From positions 1 through 6,987 of the forward strand of contig WJJB01000051.1 of NCBI GenBank assembly GCA_014729935.1: a DNA stretch of 6,987 bases, in the 5' to 3' direction. Positions 1 through 6,224 of the stretch are shown here, piece after piece. Made by a program: the position numbers and the translations under genes. The notes beneath the pieces were generated by a model. It had not been told where the DNA came from, searched no databases, and was given only the letters and a program-made list of their open reading frames with translations. Within the stretch, counting starts at the first letter, position 1. Each line of letters starts with the position of its first letter. Origin of the DNA: Candidatus Bathyarchaeota archaeon (GTDB lineage: Archaea; Asgardarchaeota; Lokiarchaeia; Sigyniarchaeales; Sigyniarchaeaceae).

Positions 1-1737
1 AATGACCTATTCGAGGGCGAGATCACCTTGATGAACAACAATCGGGACAGGAAGGGGAACCTGAAGCCCCAGAAAATCAAGTACGTCCAGGTCCACTTCT
101 TCGAGCATATTGCAGTTGGAGAAAACGAGCTTAGCAAGTATAGCATCAAGCTTGATAACTCGAATGAGATAGTGGAAGGCAAGCAGGTCGGGCGCTCCAT
201 TGATATTAACGAATGGAAGGGAGTGACCCTCGAAGCTGAACCCGTGACCTTGCCATTTTCCGTCCGGGTCCCTGGCGGTTGGCATTCAAATCTTGGAAGG
301 CAACCCGCGCCCCACAACAAGGATTGGTTCGTTGGCGTGGCGATCTTCCAGAAAACCGGGATGATCGGCGTGCCCGGGTTTGCCAGGATCTTCCCGGTGG
401 AAGGATCGGACAGGGCATCGAACCTACTCGATGGCGTGCAGGTGATCCAAGGATACCAGAAGGAGGAATCCATTAAAAGACAAACTGTTTCATCCCACGT
501 TGTTGAATCCTCTCCTGAAACCCCGTCTTCCACCGGGTCTCAAGACGTGACAGATATCCACGAACCAACCCCTAAACTGGAAATCAATCCTGAACCACCA
601 GAGGTTATGGCATCCACGCAAACAGTCAATCTGATGGACGCAGTCACTAGGAATGAAATAAGACCAGAACCTGGGGTAAACCTACCAGAGGCACCAGCTG
701 TGGAGGATCTATTATCTGATATCCAAGATGGTAGCACTGCAACAGCGGCACCAGCAAGCTCGACAATTCCTCCACTAATTGCTGGATCATCGCACGACCC
801 AACAAGAACCATGGTAAAAAATGCACCAACACAGGCCGCGAAGCCAGTTGTGAAACCAGTTAGCAATTTTCCAAATGTAACATCCCAATCAGCAAGTTCA
901 CAGGAGGTTACTTCATCAAGTCACCCTATGCTACAACACATGGGATCAACTTCACCGATAGCACCCGCGGAATTGTTTAAAGGAGTAGATGTTCAACAAT
1001 CTACGCCGTCTATCACCTCAGAAGTCCGCAAGCGGAAGGAAAAGATTAAAAATGAAAAAGAAGCTAAGAAGAAAGCCATAAAAGTACAAAAACCGGTTGA
1101 TCCCAAGCGAGCTTTGATCTTGCATGTATTACTCACTTTACTGGTATTCTTACCAATTCCGTTAGCAATCTACATGTCTGCACGACCGTATAATTGGCCA
1201 CTATTCTCTTCGGTGTTGAAGCTTGCACCACCATCTGCTGGAATCGGCATTGCTTTATCCGTGTTCTCAGATATAGCAAGGAGGAAAATGAAAAAGATGC
1301 ATGGTTATAAAAGAGCAATCAGGATGATGAAAATATTATCCATTGCCTTGATCGGGATCACCGCTTTTGGAATCTTCTTGACCACTCGTTCGTATGAAGT
1401 CCAATGGTACAAGGGCATCAGTGGACCATGGATCATCCAGCCATTGCTTTTCAAGCCGTGGCTGGGAAAAACATTATCGGTGGTCATGGTCCCGGTACCT
1501 GCCATGATAATGGGGTTCATTTCTTCTGGTATCTTGGGAAAACCCACGGGAGAAGGAAACTGGGAAGCCCTGCTCAAGGAAAAATGGGGCACGGGAGTTC
1601 AAATCCCACTCGCAGATGTATCACGGGAATTTGACTTGAAACCCTCTAAAACGGTGAAATTGGTCGATCAATGGATCGGCGAGGGCATCAAGGTGAAATA
1701 TGATGCCACGATGAACACGATAATGTTGGAGGAATGA
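1..1737 (+). CDS. Arrestin-like domain membrane protein with winged-helix-like C-terminus (5' partial)
   Basis: The frame is open from base 1, giving 578 codons in the window. The first ATG is at 31, but its nearest purine run (GAGGG, 13-17) is 13 bases away, and the preceding residues FEGEITL look like a beta strand of the same fold. The true start therefore probably lies upstream. Residues 1-135 resemble an arrestin/Spo0M-like beta-sandwich: a GEITL strand, KIKYVQVHFFEH, then LPFSVRVPGGW near 84-94. Residues ~150-340 are a Pro/Ser/Thr/Glu-rich, probably disordered linker. Residues 341-370 form a very basic helix (RKRKEKIKNEKEAKKK). About four hydrophobic segments follow (371-393, 401-426, 444-461, 490-512). 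Residues 533-578 (IPLADVSREFDLKPSKTVKLV, then WIGEGIKVKYD) look like a winged-helix/PCI-type module. The basic helix before the first membrane segment suggests both ends are cytoplasmic. It is the first visible gene of a three-gene operon. The arrestin assignment is by eye; molecular function is unknown. Confidence 0.75.
   Translation, partial: NDLFEGEITLMNNNRDRKGNLKPQKIKYVQVHFFEHIAVGENELSKYSIKLDNSNEIVEGKQVGRSIDINEWKGVTLEAEPVTLPFSVRVPGGWHSNLGRQPAPHNKDWFVGVAIFQKTGMIGVPGFARIFPVEGSDRASNLLDGVQVIQGYQKEESIKRQTVSSHVVESSPETPSSTGSQDVTDIHEPTPKLEINPEPPEVMASTQTVNLMDAVTRNEIRPEPGVNLPEAPAVEDLLSDIQDGSTATAAPASSTIPPLIAGSSHDPTRTMVKNAPTQAAKPVVKPVSNFPNVTSQSASSQEVTSSSHPMLQHMGSTSPIAPAELFKGVDVQQSTPSITSEVRKRKEKIKNEKEAKKKAIKVQKPVDPKRALILHVLLTLLVFLPIPLAIYMSARPYNWPLFSSVLKLAPPSAGIGIALSVFSDIARRKMKKMHGYKRAIRMMKILSIALIGITAFGIFLTTRSYEVQWYKGISGPWIIQPLLFKPWLGKTLSVVMVPVPAMIMGFISSGILGKPTGEGNWEALLKEKWGTGVQIPLADVSREFDLKPSKTVKLVDQWIGEGIKVKYDATMNTIMLEE
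1728..1732 (+). promoter_or_regulatory. Shine-Dalgarno site GGAGG deciding the start of the second gene
   Basis: GGAGG lies within the last codons of gene 1. It is only 1 base from the ATG at 1734, which overlaps the gene 1 stop as ATGA, but 10 bases from the in-frame ATG at 1743. The spacing favours 1743 as the working start. Either choice leaves the two genes translationally coupled. Confidence 0.6.
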
Positions 1738-1742
1738 TAAAA

Positions 1743-2639
1743 ATGAAAAGAAAACACACTTGCATTCTTTTCTTCCCCATGCTCTTCCTTTCATGCTTTT
1801 TCTTTGCGGGAAAATCGAGCGGGAATGATTTTCTGGTTGAATTCGACGAACAAGGTTCATTCCATAGTTATCGTATTGCAGGTGGCATGGGTGAGAACTT
1901 CACGTTCAGCATGAATTGGACTGATCCTAACACCAGGATCAACATGTTCTTGTTTGATGATAATCACACCGTTCTTTGGCAGATAAGAACGGAACTTGAC
2001 AATGAATCCACTAGGATCTATTCCACCAGTTACATCCTTCCCCATGATGGGGAATACTACGTGTTACTCTACCGCGCCTCACCAGGTGGGAGTAGTGCTT
2101 CAATCGAAGTGGGCAGTAACATGTACTTGGATGAGGGGATCGGTAAATTTGCAAATTTCTACAATCTTTCCGATTGTGCCGTTATTAACGGGTATGGTGA
2201 ACCTAATGGTAAATACGCCTTGCATTTCGACCCTGCTTTAATTGGTAGTAGTTCGAGAGACATTGATATCATGATCTTGGACGCTGGAGGAGAAGATGCC
2301 ACCGATTTATCAAATACCTACTTGGAACTCTTGGATAATTTGGGAAAAAGCATCATTGAAGTCTTGGGATCTAGCGGGCAAGTCCGATTGATTTTGAATA
2401 ACACGGATGGATCTGAGGCACATGTGTATACCACAGGAGAAGATATTGATTTAGCCTCGGATTTCATAGTTATTTCAAAAGGGGATATCACGCCGGGCAC
2501 AAGTTTCTCCTCGGGCGGGGAATTGCCCCACATGGTTGAAGGATTCAGCTCGATACTGGTCTTGATGTCAATTGCAATTGTCAGCTTATGGTACATCACG
2601 AAATTATTGAAAATACGCGAGAATGGTGACAAGGAATGA
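1743..2639 (+). CDS. Secreted, C-terminally anchored beta-rich protein with PPC-like domain
   Basis: 298 residues from the ATG at 1743; an ATG three codons earlier at 1734 is possible but poorly spaced from GGAGG. The N-terminus is a clear signal peptide (MKRKHTC, then a Phe/Leu-rich core to about residue 22). Residues ~25-125 have the strand pattern of a PPC (bacterial pre-peptidase C-terminal) domain: GENFTFSMNW, INMFLFDDN, then the closing strand motif DGEYYVLLYRA. A second beta-rich stretch (~130-255) is not recognised. A single membrane helix at 267-291 is followed by a short basic tail, giving an exposed protein anchored at its C-terminus. Several NxS/T sequons (NFT, NHT, NES, NLS, NNT) are consistent with surface glycosylation. 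It has no catalytic motif that I can see. It sits between the arrestin-like membrane protein and the large repeat protein, overlapping the latter by 4 bases, so it is probably a structural or ligand-binding partner of that protein. Confidence 0.8.
   Translation: MKRKHTCILFFPMLFLSCFFFAGKSSGNDFLVEFDEQGSFHSYRIAGGMGENFTFSMNWTDPNTRINMFLFDDNHTVLWQIRTELDNESTRIYSTSYILPHDGEYYVLLYRASPGGSSASIEVGSNMYLDEGIGKFANFYNLSDCAVINGYGEPNGKYALHFDPALIGSSSRDIDIMILDAGGEDATDLSNTYLELLDNLGKSIIEVLGSSGQVRLILNNTDGSEAHVYTTGEDIDLASDFIVISKGDITPGTSFSSGGELPHMVEGFSSILVLMSIAIVSLWYITKLLKIRENGDKE
2625..2629 (+). promoter_or_regulatory. Shine-Dalgarno site GGTGA for the large surface protein
   Basis: GGTGA, complementary to the archaeal 16S 3' end, lies 6 bases before the ATG at 2636 and inside the last codons of gene 2. 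With the ATGA overlap at 2636-2639 it supports this start and coupled translation. Confidence 0.7.
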
Positions 2640-5500
2640 ACAGGCAACAAACCAAGCATATTTTGGGTCTGATGGCAGGTATCCTTGTATTGGGAACTTT
2701 CTGGAGCAATGCGGCTGCGACAGACCATCAATGGTTGAATTATTATATTAGCAGCGATATCGAATATGGATTGGAACTGCATTATGATTCCCCCAGTTTC
2801 AATTCCATGGCACGTATCAATTATTCATTAACTGATGATGTGCTGGTGAGGGGGGCTCGGTTCACATACAGGACATATACTGGTTTGGGTCCTCATGATG
2901 TGAAGGTTAAAATTGAATCGGATGATGGGGCGGTCCAAGTCTCAAGCAGCCTGGGATATGCTGCCACATACATGGATAGCACGTATTACTTGAATGGTCC
3001 GATATACCCGGTTGATGATGATCCTGAAGTCTACATCAATTGCACTGAACTTGCATCAAATGAGATTTTGCTCGCAATAGATGGTGATGTAACTACCGTC
3101 GAACATAGTGCTAATTCCGTGGATGGGTCCGGATGGATCACGGGCACATATGGTGAATATTTCGTGGATCTCCTCTATGAGGAAATTCCCGAGATTTCCG
3201 TGGGCACGGCTGAAACTGGCACGTTCAACGACACCGACAACGTGGATGCATTTGCCATTTATTTATCGTCGGGCTTCACTTACGAGTTCGAGCTCACGCG
3301 CACTTCTGGCACGGGTGATTTCGACATGCGGTTATGTTCCTATGACGGCTTAACTGACACGTCACTGCGGAGCACGTCAGGCAGCTCCTTTCCTAAAATA
3401 TTCCAATACACACCTTCAAGCCCAGCAGGAAGATTGCTCTTGATAGATGCGGACTCCTTCAGCGATACTGGTAGCTATCAAGTGAATGTAACCAACTTGG
3501 GCACTTCTAACTCTCCACCCGATGTTCCCATCGTGAATGGCCCATTAGATGAAGCAACCATCTACACTGATCACGTGCTCTTGAATGTAACAGTCACTGA
3601 TCCAGATGATGATGACCTGACAGTTTGGTTCAGGGAGGAAGATGGCAGCCCATCCACCTTGGACATCCAATTGAATGTTCCCAGTGGAAGCACGGTCACC
3701 TACAACTATTCTGGCTTAAGTTACGGGTTTTACGATTGGAGTGTAACGGCATATGATGACATGAACGGAACAAGCTCGGGAGAGATGGAATTCCACGTGA
3801 ACGACGAGGAAAACAACACGCCGCCAACCGTGGATACTCCCACTCCTGCGAATGAAAGCACACCCATGGGACCCAATGTCACGCTTGAAGTATACGTGTA
3901 TGATCTTAACCATGATGCACTCACCATAGAATTTTTCAATGCGTCTGATGACATGTTAATTGGAACTGCTTCTAAACCACAAGGTTCAGGAAGTTTCGTG
4001 CAGGCATCATGGGACGGGATTGGAATCGGGCAAGAATGCTCCTGGTACGTGAATGTGTCTGACCCGTTCAACACGACCACGTCTCCTTTGTGGTCTTTCA
4101 CCACGGAATCGGGAATGGGAAACCAACCCCCCGATGCACCCTTGATTAGTTACCCTCTCAATGGTTCCACGGTAGCCCCACCAAACGTGACTCTCGAAGT
4201 ATACGTGGAGGATTCAGAAAGTGATCCATTGCTCATCGAATTTTTCAATGCATCTGATGGCTCGCTGATAGGTACACACACGAACCCATCCGGATGGGGT
4301 TTTACCGCTACATCATGGGACGGGATTGGAATCGGGCAAGAATGCTCCTGGTATGTTAACGTGTCCGACCCGTTCAACACGACCACGTCTCCTGTATGGT
4401 CTTTCACCACGGAATCGGGCGGAGATAACACGCCGCCATCGGAACCTTTATTGAATGACCCCTTGGATGGATTCCAAACGCAGGGACCCGACGTGCTATT
4501 GAACGTGTGGGTGAATGATGCGGATGGGGACGCATTGAGCGTCCATTTCTACAATGCTTCAGATAATACCTTGATCGGTACCGCGAACGAGCCAGATGGA
4601 ACCGGAAACGTAAATATAACATGGAGCGGGCTTCCCCTGGGGGACATGCAATCGTGGTATGTTACCGTGAGTGATCCATTTGCCTCGACTAACTCAACCA
4701 CTTGGTCCTTCACGCCGGTATCGGGTTCGGGGAATTCGCCCCCAATTTCACCGTTATTGTGGGATCCAAATGATGGTAGCATTATCGCTGGTCCTGATGT
4801 GCTGCTTGATATATGGATCTATGACCTCGATGGGGATACATTGCTCGTGGAATTCTACGATGCTTCCGACGATACATTGATTGGAACGGCTTTTGATGAG
4901 GACAATGACGAATACGTGAATTTCACGTGGAGCGAGCTGGAAGGTGGAATCACTTACAGCTGGTATGCTATTGTAAGGGATGGTATCGATTCCACGGTAT
5001 CCGATACATGGTCATTCACCTTGGAAGGTGGCGGGGGTAATGGACCGGGAGTTGGGAACCTGATGGTCTATATAATCATCGGAGCCGTGGGAGGGGGTGT
5101 TGCACTCGCTGGCACCGTGATCGTGAAGAAGAAAAACGCTAGTGCAGGTCCAAGCAGGAAAAAGTCAACCACTAAAGTAAAAAAAGGACCTTCCCGCCAC
5201 AAAACCCTCGGGCGTCCTGAAAAAGAGTCGGGGGAATCAGTAGTCGATCTACAAGCCCCACCAGGCACCGGGAGCATCATCATGATCTGCACTTCATGTG
5301 GCAAGCAAGTCCGCACCGCGTCGCCCGGCGAACCAGGTGTTGCAACCTGCGACACGTGCAATGTTCCATTTGCCCGCATCATCGAATGCCCGGGATGTTC
5401 CAAGCAATTATACATCAGCAAGGAGTTCTTGCAGCAACACGGTGGGAGTACCATCGCGTGCTCGAAATGCAAATCGTCATTCTTGTTGAAAAACGGGTGA
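2636..5500 (+). CDS. Large surface protein: PPC domain, five 102-residue Ig/FN3-like repeats, membrane helix, zinc-ribbon tail
   Basis: 954 residues. A signal peptide (MNRQQTKHILGLMAGILVLG) ends near the AAA at 26-28. Residues ~30-185 form an unrecognised beta-rich domain. Residues ~186-290 are a good PPC domain (TAETGTFNDTDNVDAFAIYL; FDMRLCSYD; GSYQVNVTN). Five tandem Ig/FN3-like repeats begin at residues 292, 394, 496, 598 and 700, each with NxPP at its start, an acidic D-D/D-G-D loop after the second strand, and SWYV...WSF near its end. The acidic loops could bind calcium, as in related cadherin- or PKD-like folds, but this is inference. A membrane helix spans ~809-830, followed by KKK and a basic linker. 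The cytoplasmic tail carries four CxxC pairs (C885/C888, C905/C908, C918/C921, C942/C945), enough for two zinc ribbons. The many NxS/T sequons suggest N-glycosylation. The exposed part probably acts in adhesion or binding and the tail inside the cell, so a receptor-like role is possible. It is the last gene of the operon. Confidence 0.88.
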   Translation: MNRQQTKHILGLMAGILVLGTFWSNAAATDHQWLNYYISSDIEYGLELHYDSPSFNSMARINYSLTDDVLVRGARFTYRTYTGLGPHDVKVKIESDDGAVQVSSSLGYAATYMDSTYYLNGPIYPVDDDPEVYINCTELASNEILLAIDGDVTTVEHSANSVDGSGWITGTYGEYFVDLLYEEIPEISVGTAETGTFNDTDNVDAFAIYLSSGFTYEFELTRTSGTGDFDMRLCSYDGLTDTSLRSTSGSSFPKIFQYTPSSPAGRLLLIDADSFSDTGSYQVNVTNLGTSNSPPDVPIVNGPLDEATIYTDHVLLNVTVTDPDDDDLTVWFREEDGSPSTLDIQLNVPSGSTVTYNYSGLSYGFYDWSVTAYDDMNGTSSGEMEFHVNDEENNTPPTVDTPTPANESTPMGPNVTLEVYVYDLNHDALTIEFFNASDDMLIGTASKPQGSGSFVQASWDGIGIGQECSWYVNVSDPFNTTTSPLWSFTTESGMGNQPPDAPLISYPLNGSTVAPPNVTLEVYVEDSESDPLLIEFFNASDGSLIGTHTNPSGWGFTATSWDGIGIGQECSWYVNVSDPFNTTTSPVWSFTTESGGDNTPPSEPLLNDPLDGFQTQGPDVLLNVWVNDADGDALSVHFYNASDNTLIGTANEPDGTGNVNITWSGLPLGDMQSWYVTVSDPFASTNSTTWSFTPVSGSGNSPPISPLLWDPNDGSIIAGPDVLLDIWIYDLDGDTLLVEFYDASDDTLIGTAFDEDNDEYVNFTWSELEGGITYSWYAIVRDGIDSTVSDTWSFTLEGGGGNGPGVGNLMVYIIIGAVGGGVALAGTVIVKKKNASAGPSRKKSTTKVKKGPSRHKTLGRPEKESGESVVDLQAPPGTGSIIMICTSCGKQVRTASPGEPGVATCDTCNVPFARIIECPGCSKQLYISKEFLQQHGGSTIACSKCKSSFLLKNG
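3509..5038 (+). repeat. Five tandem 306-bp units encoding Ig/FN3-like domains
   Basis: Units start at 3509, 3815, 4121, 4427 and 4733, each exactly 306 bases (102 codons) and each opening with Asn-X-Pro-Pro. Unit 1 is the most divergent and lacks the FFNASD / WSF signatures shared by units 2-5. Units 2 and 3 are the closest pair. Confidence 0.9.
4005..4419 (+). repeat. Near-identical 109-bp direct repeat pair (4005-4113 and 4311-4419)
   Basis: The two copies sit in repeat units 2 and 3 at the 306-base period. By eye they differ at only 6 positions, mostly synonymous, while the bases upstream in each unit are more divergent. Both encode DGIGIGQECSWYVNVSDPFN and a following WSFTTESG. This points to recent duplication or gene conversion limited to the domain's C-terminal half. 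Confidence 0.85.
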
Positions 5501-5526
5501 CAGTGACCCGATTAGAACTCTACTGC

Positions 5527-5543
5527 ATCTTTTCTTTTTTTCT
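5527..5543 (+). terminator. T-rich putative archaeal terminator of the surface-protein operon
   Basis: A pyrimidine run (ATCTTTTCTTTTTTTCT) starts about 27 bases after the stop of the large surface protein, with no stem upstream of it. Oligo-T runs on the non-template strand are enough for archaeal RNA polymerase to terminate, so this is the likely 3' end of the operon. Confidence 0.55.
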
Positions 5544-5544
5544 A

Positions 5545-5570
5545 GTGCGACGGAGGTAACTCCTGTCGTG
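5545..5570 (+). other. Small hairpin with GUAA tetraloop next to the intron-RT fragment
   Basis: CGACGGAG (5548-5555) pairs with CTCC-T-GTCG (5560-5568) around a GTAA loop, with one bulged T at 5564 and two possible G-U pairs below. It starts with GTGCGAC, which matches the GUGYG consensus of group II intron 5' ends, and a group II intron RT fragment follows within 60 bases. No full domain I can fit in that distance, so any intron link would require a large internal deletion. It could instead be an unrelated stem after the terminator. Confidence 0.35.
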
Positions 5571-5571
5571 A

Positions 5572-5871
5572 AATCTTATTATATTAAGTCACCCTTCCAG
5601 GGCAGGCAAGAACAAGGGCGTTGCCCTATTCCGCTACGCCGACGATCTAGTCGTGCTGGCACCTTTCAAAGATGTTCTCGAGAATCACGTGATCCCGTCC
5701 ATCAAAGCATTCCTTTCCAAGACGGGGCTGGACCTGAACGAGGCGAAAAACCGAGTGGCGAACGTCTCGGACGGTTTCGACTTCCTGGGATTCCATTTCC
5801 GGGGATTCCATCGCAAGAACGGCGCTATCAAGACCTTCCTATACCAATCTCGCCGCGATGCAGTGTGTTAA
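5572..5871 (+). pseudogene. Internal fragment of a group II intron reverse transcriptase/maturase
   Basis: An open frame from 5572 to the TAA at 5869 encodes FRYADDLVVLA (5629-5661), the catalytic YADD motif of reverse transcriptases. It is followed by the typical group II continuation: a helix with FLSKTGLDLNEAKNRV, then GFDFLGFHFRGF, and QSRRDAV resembling the start of the thumb region. Recognisable homology runs from about 5605 to 5865, roughly 85 residues, whereas complete intron RTs are usually 400-600. The earlier RT motifs, the rest of the thumb, the maturase X domain and any HNH domain are missing. There is no plausible start codon with a ribosome site before YADD. It is therefore an internal relic. 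Its right end fuses into the truncated hydrolase on the other strand. FRYADD plus FDFLGF favours group II over diversity-generating retroelement or retron RTs. Confidence 0.85.
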
Positions 5872-6109
5872 GCAATCTTGCCTGTGCCTTGATGGTTCCA
5901 TGAACCAAAGGGGTTCGCAAGTAACCAGGGCGTGAGAAACACAAGACTTGATAACCTGTATCGGCAATATCGGCGATTAATTTACCTTGGTCGTACCAGC
6001 CCGGTCCACCATGGCACACTACCATCGTGGGACCCGTTCCTTTAACCCAGTATTCCACGGTTCCCATTGACGTCTCCATCAAGATGTCTTCTTGAACCAA
6101 CCGTTCCAT
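5828..6109 (-). pseudogene. Alpha/beta hydrolase, N-terminal fragment truncated by the RT remnant
   Basis: The 93-residue frame starts at 6109, with GAGGT 9 bases upstream. It reads GTVEYWVKGTGPTMVVCHGG, completing HGGPG at residues 33-37, the oxyanion-hole motif of alpha/beta hydrolases such as proline iminopeptidases. Then follow a QVLCFSRPGY strand and AQARLLNTL, the helix leading toward the nucleophile. Homology stops near residue 83 (about base 5860). The last ~10 residues are antisense to the intron RT fragment and end in a chance stop. Family members are usually 250-320 residues, so the nucleophile elbow (GxSxG), acid and histidine are all absent and the product cannot be an active hydrolase. 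It is the last gene of the leftward operon, and its ribosome site overlaps the stop of the small upstream frame. Confidence 0.82.
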
Positions 6110-6118
6110 TTTCTTGGA

Positions 6119-6123
6119 ACCTC
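6119..6123 (-). promoter_or_regulatory. Shine-Dalgarno site GAGGT for the truncated hydrolase
   Basis: On the minus strand GAGGT lies 9 bases before the ATG at 6109 and overlaps the TGA stop (6122-6124) of the 28-codon frame. This supports the hydrolase start and suggests coupling between the two. Confidence 0.5.
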
Positions 6124-6208
6124 ATATCCTGAATGCAACCATGATGGTGGTGAGCATAATGGCATTTGATACAAGGATCACGAATAGAATATTTCCAAGG
6201 CGTGGCAT
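6122..6208 (-). CDS. Putative 28-residue single-helix membrane microprotein
   Basis: A short minus-strand frame fills most of the 115-base gap between the six-helix membrane protein and the hydrolase. It starts at ATG 6208 and stops with TGA at 6122. GGGAG (6218-6222) sits 9 bases before the ATG. The peptide begins MPRLGN, continues with an uninterrupted hydrophobic stretch (ILFVILVSNAIMLTTIMVAF) and ends in Arg-Ile, which makes one membrane helix with basic residues at both ends. It resembles other operon-encoded membrane microproteins only in layout; no family is recognised. The hydrolase ribosome site overlaps its stop, as expected for a translated upstream frame. A chance frame is possible at this length. 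Confidence 0.45.
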   Translation of the reverse strand: MPRLGNILFVILVSNAIMLTTIMVAFRI

Positions 6209-6224
6209 TTCATGCTTCTCCCGT

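Noticed and set aside
540..866. 108-residue minus-strand open frame opposite the first gene's linker
   Set aside because: The Ser/Thr/Pro-rich linker codons produce a stop-poor complement; no domain or ribosome site was seen.
1794..1803. Lipobox (FLSC) in the second gene's signal peptide
   Set aside because: The residues before the Cys do not fit the usual [LVI][AST][GA]C pattern, hydrophobic residues continue past it, and the protein already has a C-terminal anchor.
2318..2782. 154-residue minus-strand open frame
   Set aside because: It lies antisense across the junction of the second and third operon genes, has no recognisable motifs, and the plus-strand frames have signal peptides, domains and ribosome sites.
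3509..5038. Repeat array as a CRISPR or phase-variation tract
   Set aside because: The units are 306-base coding domains without short identical repeats and spacers or simple-sequence tracts.
5068..5472. 134-residue minus-strand open frame with many cysteines and prolines
   Set aside because: It is the antisense shadow of the membrane helix and zinc-ribbon tail of the large surface protein; the plus-strand CxxC spacing is clearly the real signal.
5572..5871. Diversity-generating retroelement or retron RT
   Set aside because: The FRYADD...GFDFLGF pattern fits group II intron RTs. I saw no adenine-substituted template/variable repeat pair or structured msr/msd-type RNA nearby, and the repeats in the surface protein differ mostly at synonymous sites without adenine bias.
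5568..5903. 111-residue plus-strand frame overlapping the RT fragment
   Set aside because: It is Arg/Pro-rich, out of frame with the YADD-containing reading, and shows no family features.
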